NCBI GenBank assembly: GCA_947471745.1
Contig: CANJKZ010000774.1
Location: 5,092,501 to 5,156,500, forward strand
Length of the DNA stretch: 64,000 nt
From: Closterium sp. Naga37s-1
Lineage: Eukaryota; Streptophyta; Zygnematophyceae; Desmidiales; Closteriaceae
Reading direction: 5' to 3'
Shown: positions 52,423-64,000 of the stretch, one piece after another
Position numbering within the stretch: the stretch's first letter is position 1
Layout of the letters: every line of letters begins with the position of its first letter
Program-made: the position numbers and the translations under genes
The notes under the pieces: model-generated
What the model saw: the letters and a program-made list of their open reading frames with translations, nothing else
Told to the model about the DNA's origin: nothing
Database searches by the model: none

Positions 52423-54290
52423 GAATGAAATCGGACCGTGCTTACCAGGAGAAAGAGAGCATTCTTTCTTCTTGACCTCCCTTGACGCTCCCCATCGCGC
52501 TCCTTCTGCACTAAGACACAGAACACAAAGGAGAAACTTAGTAAAAGGCAAACAAAGTACTTGCTGAAATTGACGAGACTCACGAGCGAGAGCTCTCCGC
52601 GTGTGACTCCCTTGCTCGCCGTCAGCTCCCCATCCCGCTCCTTCTGCACCAAGACAGAGAACACAAAAGAGAGAATTAGTAAAACGAAAACGAAACTAGG
52701 CTGAAATTGACGAGACTCACCAAGAGAGCGAGAGCTTTCCGCGTGTGACTCCCTTGCTCGCCGCCAGCTTCCCATCCCGCTCTTTCTGCACCAAGACAGA
52801 GAACACACAAGAGAGAATTAGTAAATCGAAAAGAAAATACGAGCTGAAATTGACGAGACTCACCAAGAGAGCGAGAGCTCTCCGCGTGTGACTCCCTTGC
52901 TCGCCGCCAGCTCCCCATCCCGCTCCTTCTGCACCAAGACAGAGAACACACAAGAGAGAATTAGTAAAACGAAAAGAACACTAGCTGAAATTGACGAGAC
53001 TCACCAAGAGAGCGAGAGCTCTCCGCGTGTGACTCCCTTGCTAGCCGCCAGCTCCCCATCCCGCTCCTTCTGCACCAAGACAGAGAACACACAAGAGAGA
53101 ATCAGTAAATCGAGGAAAATACGAGCTGAAATTGACGAGACTCACCAAGAGAGCGAGAGCTTTCCGCGTGTGACTCCCTTGCTCGCCGCCAGCTCCCCAT
53201 CCCGCTCCTTCTGCACCAAGACAGAGAACACAAAAGAGAGAATTAGTAAAACGAAAACGAAACTAGGCTGAAATTGACGAGACTCACCAAGAGAGCGAGA
53301 GCTTTCTGCGTGTGACTCCCTTGCTCGCCGCCAGCTTCCCATCCCGCTCTTTCTGCACCAAGACAGAGAACACACAAGAGAGAATCAGTAAATCGAAAAT
53401 AAAATACGAGCTGAAATTGACGAGACTCACCAAGAGAGCGAGAGCTTTCCGCGTGTGACTCCCTTGCTCGCCGCCAGCTCCCCATCCCGCTCCTTCTGCA
53501 CCAAGACAGAGAACACAAAAGAGTGAATTAGTAAAACGAAAACGAAACTAGGCTGAAATTGACGAGACTCACCAAGAGAGCGAGAGCTTTCTGTGTGTGA
53601 CTCCCTTGCTCGCCACCAGCTTCCCATCCCGCTCTTTCTGCACCAAGACAGAGAACACACAAGAGTGAATCAGTAAATCGAAAATAAAATACGAGCTGAA
53701 ATTGACGAGACTCACCAAGAGAGCGAGAGCTTTCCGCGTGTGACTCCCTTGCTCGCCGCCAGCTCCCCATCCCGCTCCTTCTGCACCAAGACAGAGAACA
53801 CAAAAGAGTGAATTAGTAAAACGAAAACAAAACTAACTGAAACTGACGAGAGTCACCAAGAGAGCGAGAGATCTCCGCGTGTGACTCCCTTGCTCGCCGT
53901 CAGCTTCCCATCCCGCTCCTTCTGCACCAAGACAGAGAACACGAAAGAGAGAATTAGTAAATCGAAAGGAAAATACGAGCTGAAATTGACGAGACTCACC
54001 AAGAGAGCGAGAGCTCTCCGCGTGTGACTCCCTTGCTCGCCGCCAGCTCCCCATCCCGCTCCTTCTGCACCAAGACAGAGAACACAAAAGAGTGAATTAG
54101 TAAAACGAAAACAAAACTAGCTAAAATTGACGCGACTCACCAAGAGAGCGAGAGCTTTCCGCGTGTGACTCCCTTGCTCGCCGCCAGCTTCCCATCCCGC
54201 TCTTTCTGCACCAAGACAGAGAACACACAAGATAGAATTAGTAAATCGAAAAGAAAATACGAGCTGAAATTGACGATACTTACCAAGAGA
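51860..54290 (-). repeat. Array of exon-like cassettes, ~142-bp unit
   Basis: On the minus strand each unit holds a polypyrimidine tract and acceptor (TCTGTCTTGGTGCAG), a 65-bp exon-like segment reading KERDGELAASKGVTRGELSLS, and a GTGAGTCTCG donor. About 12 close copies lie from 52490 to 54290, with first-to-last acceptors near 54210, 54067 and so on down to 52645. Two alternating types make a 285-bp higher-order repeat at 53142-53800. Three or four diverged cassettes with GTAAGCACGG or GTAAGTTCC donors extend to about 51866. The segment length of 65 bp is not a multiple of three; chaining copies creates TGA at a junction. Confidence 0.88.
52389..52421. repeat. 33-bp poly(A) run
   Basis: Uninterrupted A run on the plus strand (T on minus) within an intron-like spacer of the cassette array, 44 bp from the nearest acceptor. 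Not a 3' end. Confidence 0.95.
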
Positions 54291-54720
54291 GGGACGAAGA
54301 TCGTCTCCTCGCGGCGACGAAGATGCCACCATGCGACGGAAGAAGCGCATCTTCGCGCCGAGGCGAAGCAGTAGGCCGCGTCTGACGAGGCATTCGACGA
54401 TCTCTGCTTGAATTCTTCCGATAGAGATTGGTCGAGAAGCGCCAAGGCGGTGTCCTGCAGGAAGAATGAAAATCCGTCAGAGCTTATCCAGTAACACATG
54501 ATGAAGAAGGAGAAAACAGTTGCAAAAGTTGCAAAAGAGGTACTTACGTTCACTTGGAAGAGATGACAATCCCGTCTCCTTCCGCCTTGGTATCTACGCC
54601 GGAGTAAGCGCCAACAGCAACGGGGAAAGCGCCATTGAAGATCGTCTTGAGAAGATCTCGAGTCGAACACGTTCCAATGATAATCGCGGTGAAGATATCG
54701 CGGTGGTCAACTTGCCGTGA
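54285..54720 (-). CDS. Upstream exons leading into the cassette array, unrecognised
   Basis: Minus strand: an exon-like block ends at CCAAGTGAAC with a GTAAGTACC donor (about 54548). A second runs from the acceptor TTCCTGCAG (about 54453) to the donor GTAAGTATCG (about 54284), reading DTALALLDQSLSEEFKQRSS and so on. Their splice sites match those of the cassettes, so one spliced transcript is plausible. I see no known domain and the true start is not clear; it may be non-coding. Confidence 0.4.
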
Positions 54721-56050
54721 AGATCTCCCAGGGTTCTCGCGGTCTTGCAGTGGAGATCTTGACAGTGAGTTCTCGCCGTAGGGAGTTTCTCACGATGTAG
54801 TTCTTGCCGCGAAGAACAGGGCGTAGTACAAGGTTCCGGCCAAGGCTTGGAAGCAGCTCTCTAGACTCACTACCCACCCACCCCACCCACGACTCTAGAC
54901 TCTACGCTAACTCTAACGCCTACACGAACCTACACGGACTCTAAGACGCGCTGCTGCTTGCCTGGCCGCCGTCACCATAGAGATTCCCCGCCTTGGAAAC
55001 GTTTACCATGGGGACTTTCAAGGCGACCCGAATGTGTGCATGTGGACTCCCCAAAGCTATTGCGTGTGTTGGTAGATTACAGCCGCTGTTATTTGATGAG
55101 TGCGGTGCGTTGCGATCAAGCGCGCGGCCTTTGGTATGGTGCATTGGTGCTGTTACAATACCAAGGTAGTTTTGCAAAATAGTGAACGGATGGCGGAGAT
55201 GATTGCTGCTGCAGATGGATGGTGAAGATGTGGTGGAGCCTTGTGTTGGGAGGGAGTGGTAAGGTGGCTGGCGCCGCCAAGGCAACTTTCCGCCTAGAAA
55301 ATGTCAGAGGGTGTTCCAATAGACTCAAATTTCGAGGCGGCCCAAATGTGAATCTGAACTCATCCCAACGCGACTCGATATCGTGAACCATTCTCACATG
55401 TACAATCCAAAGGGTGGTAAAGTTATGTGGGTTGGTTTGCAGTTTGCTATAAGCGGATCTGCTGAGGACGCGTATCGCTGTGTTGTGGTTTGACGGGCAC
55501 TCTGATATCGGGTAGGAAAGGTAGGGGCTGGGGCAGGAAACGAACTTTCTAGGAGATTGTTGACGTGGCACATGTATTTTATATGTATAGACCGACTAAG
55601 ATTCTTTTGCGAGGAATTCTGCGTGGAGTGCGGGAATGCGTTGAGATGTGTGAACAGAAGGTTCAGGTGCTCGCGCGATTCATTTTGTTCCGTGCGAACT
55701 TGATCGGGGCAGCTGAAAATGGCAAGGGGGGATCGAGAAAAAATCGTGCGAGCCAATAGAATCGGAAGGTGTTTCTTGCCCTCATCCATCATCTTCCAGC
55801 TCATTCCCCTTCGTCTCCAATACTTGGTTTCATCGATTCTTGGTGTTCATTTCGCCGATTAGCGTGCCTGCCCCATCTCTTGTTGCCGTAGCCTCAGTCT
55901 TGCCATCGGTCGGGCTTCAGTGTTAGCCGCTTCCATCTGAACGAGTACTAGCCTCAGATCCAAGTGAAATAAGCAACATTCGGTGCGCGCTCGATATCTT
56001 TGAACCCTAGCCAGTAGTTGTAAGAACCGACGAAATCTAAGTTAAGGATC
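54721..56050. other. No recognised gene
   Basis: Short ORFs on both strands (for example minus 55394-55804), no domain. CTCTAGACTC-type direct repeats near 54858-54905. Confidence 0.45.
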
Positions 56051-57091
56051 ATGGGGGAAATGGAAACGTTGCCTTGCGGGCGACTTAATGGCGTCAATAG
56101 TTTTCAGTGCCACCTAAAACGGACACAAGATAGAAGGGAGGCAGTAGACTGGCAAGAGGCGGCGGTCCACGAGCATGCTACACGGTTTCGCGAACGTAGG
56201 ATTTCGGCGAGCATGTTACAGCTCTCGCGAACATCGGATTTCCGAGCTGACGCACGGAGACTCCATGTCGTGCAAACTCTCCCTTTCCCCCGTTTCCCCC
56301 ATCCCCCTTATCTTCCCTCGCACATCTTTCCTAGCTCTCGCCAGATCTCCCCTCTCTCTCCCCCCATCTCCCCACGCTCTCCCGTTTCTCATACTCATGT
56401 CCTCACGCAGCTCTCATCTTCTCTCTCACCCTCCTACCTCTCATCTCCCTCCCTACTCACTTACATCCCCTCGTCACTCACTCCTCATCTCCTCATGATT
56501 CAACCATCATCTCCCCCACCGTTTCCCCGCTCACCCCTTGACTTTCCCCCGTTTTCCCAAGCCTCCCCCCTCACTCCCGTGAATTCTCTCCTGTTCACCC
56601 TTCATCTCCCCCCTGCCTCCCTTCCCCCTTCCCCTCCAGCCTCCTATCCTCCTGCACTCACCCTCATTTCCTCTCTCACGCACACCTCATCTTCCTACCC
56701 ACTCACTCCTCACCTACCTTCCCCGCTCACCCATCATCTCTCTCGCCACTCCCCCGGTCATTCCTCATCTGCCCCACGTTCCTTCCCCCTTTCACCCCCG
56801 CCCCCCTCCCTTTCCCTTTTCCTTTGTCCCTCCTCCCAAGTCTCCCTCTTCCCCCACCGAACTCACCCCTCACCTCACCCCCTGCTCAACCCTCATCACT
56901 CCCCTCTCCACTTACCACTGCTTCCTCACATGCTTAACATCCCCCGATCTCCACCCCTCCTTACTCCAATGACCCTTGCCTCTTTCTCCCTCAATCTGCC
57001 TCTTCTTCCTCTTCTCTCTGCCTTTTCTTCCTCAGGTTTTCATGGACTTCTTGACACATGGCTGCATGTGACTAGGCCTGCTGCAGGTTAA
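56051..57091 (+). CDS. Long ORF through a pyrimidine tract, doubtful
   Basis: ATG at 56051, open to 57091 (346 codons). From 56275 to 57045 the plus strand is almost pure C/T, which keeps the frame open (S, P, L, H, F). More likely a first exon ending before 56280, an intron, and a last exon after TTCTTCCTCAG at about 57036 reading VFMDFLTHGCM and a stop. No family recognised. Confidence 0.25.
   Translation: MGEMETLPCGRLNGVNSFQCHLKRTQDRREAVDWQEAAVHEHATRFRERRISASMLQLSRTSDFRADARRLHVVQTLPFPRFPHPPYLPSHIFPSSRQISPLSPPISPRSPVSHTHVLTQLSSSLSPSYLSSPSLLTYIPSSLTPHLLMIQPSSPPPFPRSPLDFPPFSQASPLTPVNSLLFTLHLPPASLPPSPPASYPPALTLISSLTHTSSSYPLTPHLPSPLTHHLSRHSPGHSSSAPRSFPLSPPPPSLSLFLCPSSQVSLFPHRTHPSPHPLLNPHHSPLHLPLLPHMLNIPRSPPLLTPMTLASFSLNLPLLPLLSAFSSSGFHGLLDTWLHVTRPAAG
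56275..57045. repeat. 770-bp polypyrimidine tract
   Basis: The plus strand is overwhelmingly C and T (CCTCCC, CTCACC, TCATCT) with almost no G. Extreme purine/pyrimidine strand asymmetry; triplex (H-DNA) potential is inference. Confidence 0.85.
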
Positions 57092-57620
57092 GCAGCATCA
57101 ACTTTGCAAGTTGTATCATAGCTGGCGGTTGTCTGACCCAGCTTCCCGGCTGCAAGATTGCATGCATTTTTGTACACCCTTTTGAGTATCATGTATAATC
57201 AGTGTATGTGGAAACCAGCTGAACAAACACTGGGAATACCACCCCATACCATACAAGGCAAGAAGAAAGAGAATTTACCACTAAAAGCGCTTGGGGAATG
57301 CTGAGAAAGTAGAGGGTCTGCTCTGCTCCTCTTGAACCCTGAGGGGGAGTGATCGATACTGCATACTGAAAGATACGGTAATGCACACAGCAGGCGCCCA
57401 ACAGAAGAAGACAGGTGGTTGGATTGGAAGTGCTGTATGGGAAGCCCCCCTGCACAAGTGGCGAACCAAACACTCGATGGGAGTTCTTTCTTTTGAGGCG
57501 CCTAAAGAATGGAAGTGTACCGTAACAAGAGGAGCCACAGTGCCCATAAGAGATCATCACGAGACATTGCTAATAAGCTCCAAAGGCTCAAAAGGCACAT
57601 TGTTTGGACGAGCTGAGAGC
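57092..57620. other. 3' flank between convergent genes
   Basis: Presumed 3' UTR of the minus-strand gene. Contains a degenerate palindrome CTTTTGAGGCGCCTAAAG at 57490-57507 that belongs to the dispersed family. Confidence 0.55.
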
Positions 57621-63903
<6,283 letters not shown>

Positions 63904-64000
63904 CTGTGGCGAAGTGAGAGAGGCAAGGGAGGGGGTGATTGGTGGGTGCAGCAGAGGAGGTAGAGGGAACAGATAAGGAAGCGGAGGAGGTGAGAGGAAG

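Overview
This is nuclear DNA of a eukaryote, not a prokaryote. Every recognised gene is broken into many small exons bounded by GT...AG introns, there are two plant-type Ty1/copia retrotransposons whose primer-binding sites match plant initiator tRNA-Met, and the proteins (an ABCB transporter, a vacuolar/lysosomal-type GH38 alpha-mannosidase, a deoxyhypusine synthase) look green-lineage. High GC, compact exons and huge intronic satellites suggest a streptophyte green alga, perhaps a zygnematophyte such as Closterium. That placement is inference.

Layout: 1-10756 (minus), N-terminal two thirds or more of an ABCB full transporter whose 3' part lies off the left edge. 10757-15612, intergenic DNA with a 1.48 kb foldback element (Mutator-like, long TIRs, 11-12 bp direct repeats) and a weak ORF. 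15613-38145 (plus), a complete 28-exon GH38 alpha-mannosidase; intron 7 holds about 4.5 kb of minisatellites and intron 20 holds an almost intact copia element with a perfect TCACC target duplication. 38452-42129 (plus), a complete 7-exon deoxyhypusine synthase. 42453-48560, an internally deleted copia element (GCAAT target duplication) that has lost the integrase core and reverse transcriptase. 48566-57620, mostly unrecognised DNA with an array of about 12-16 short exon-like cassettes on the minus strand. 57621-64000 (minus), the 3' part of a gene for a very large low-complexity protein.

The most unusual property cuts across all the genes. Their introns are full of truncated copies of the adjacent exon edge. 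Upstream of an exon lie copies of its acceptor plus the first part of its coding sequence; downstream lie copies of its last part plus its donor. Only one copy per exon is full length, and splicing through full-length copies keeps frame in all three recognised genes. Many of these direct repeats have a short palindrome between the copies, a family with consensus TTTTGAG-NNNN-CTCAAAA (middle TCGA, ACGT or GCGC). The same palindromes occur inside the coding exon of the large minus-strand gene, where they are translated as FEAPQK/FETSQK-like hexapeptides, in two cases again between two copies of a duplicated segment. I regard this palindrome-plus-duplication pattern as the candidate undescribed system.

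The three recognised genes belong to unrelated pathways (membrane efflux, glycan turnover, eIF5A hypusination). Their neighbourhood carries no operon meaning.
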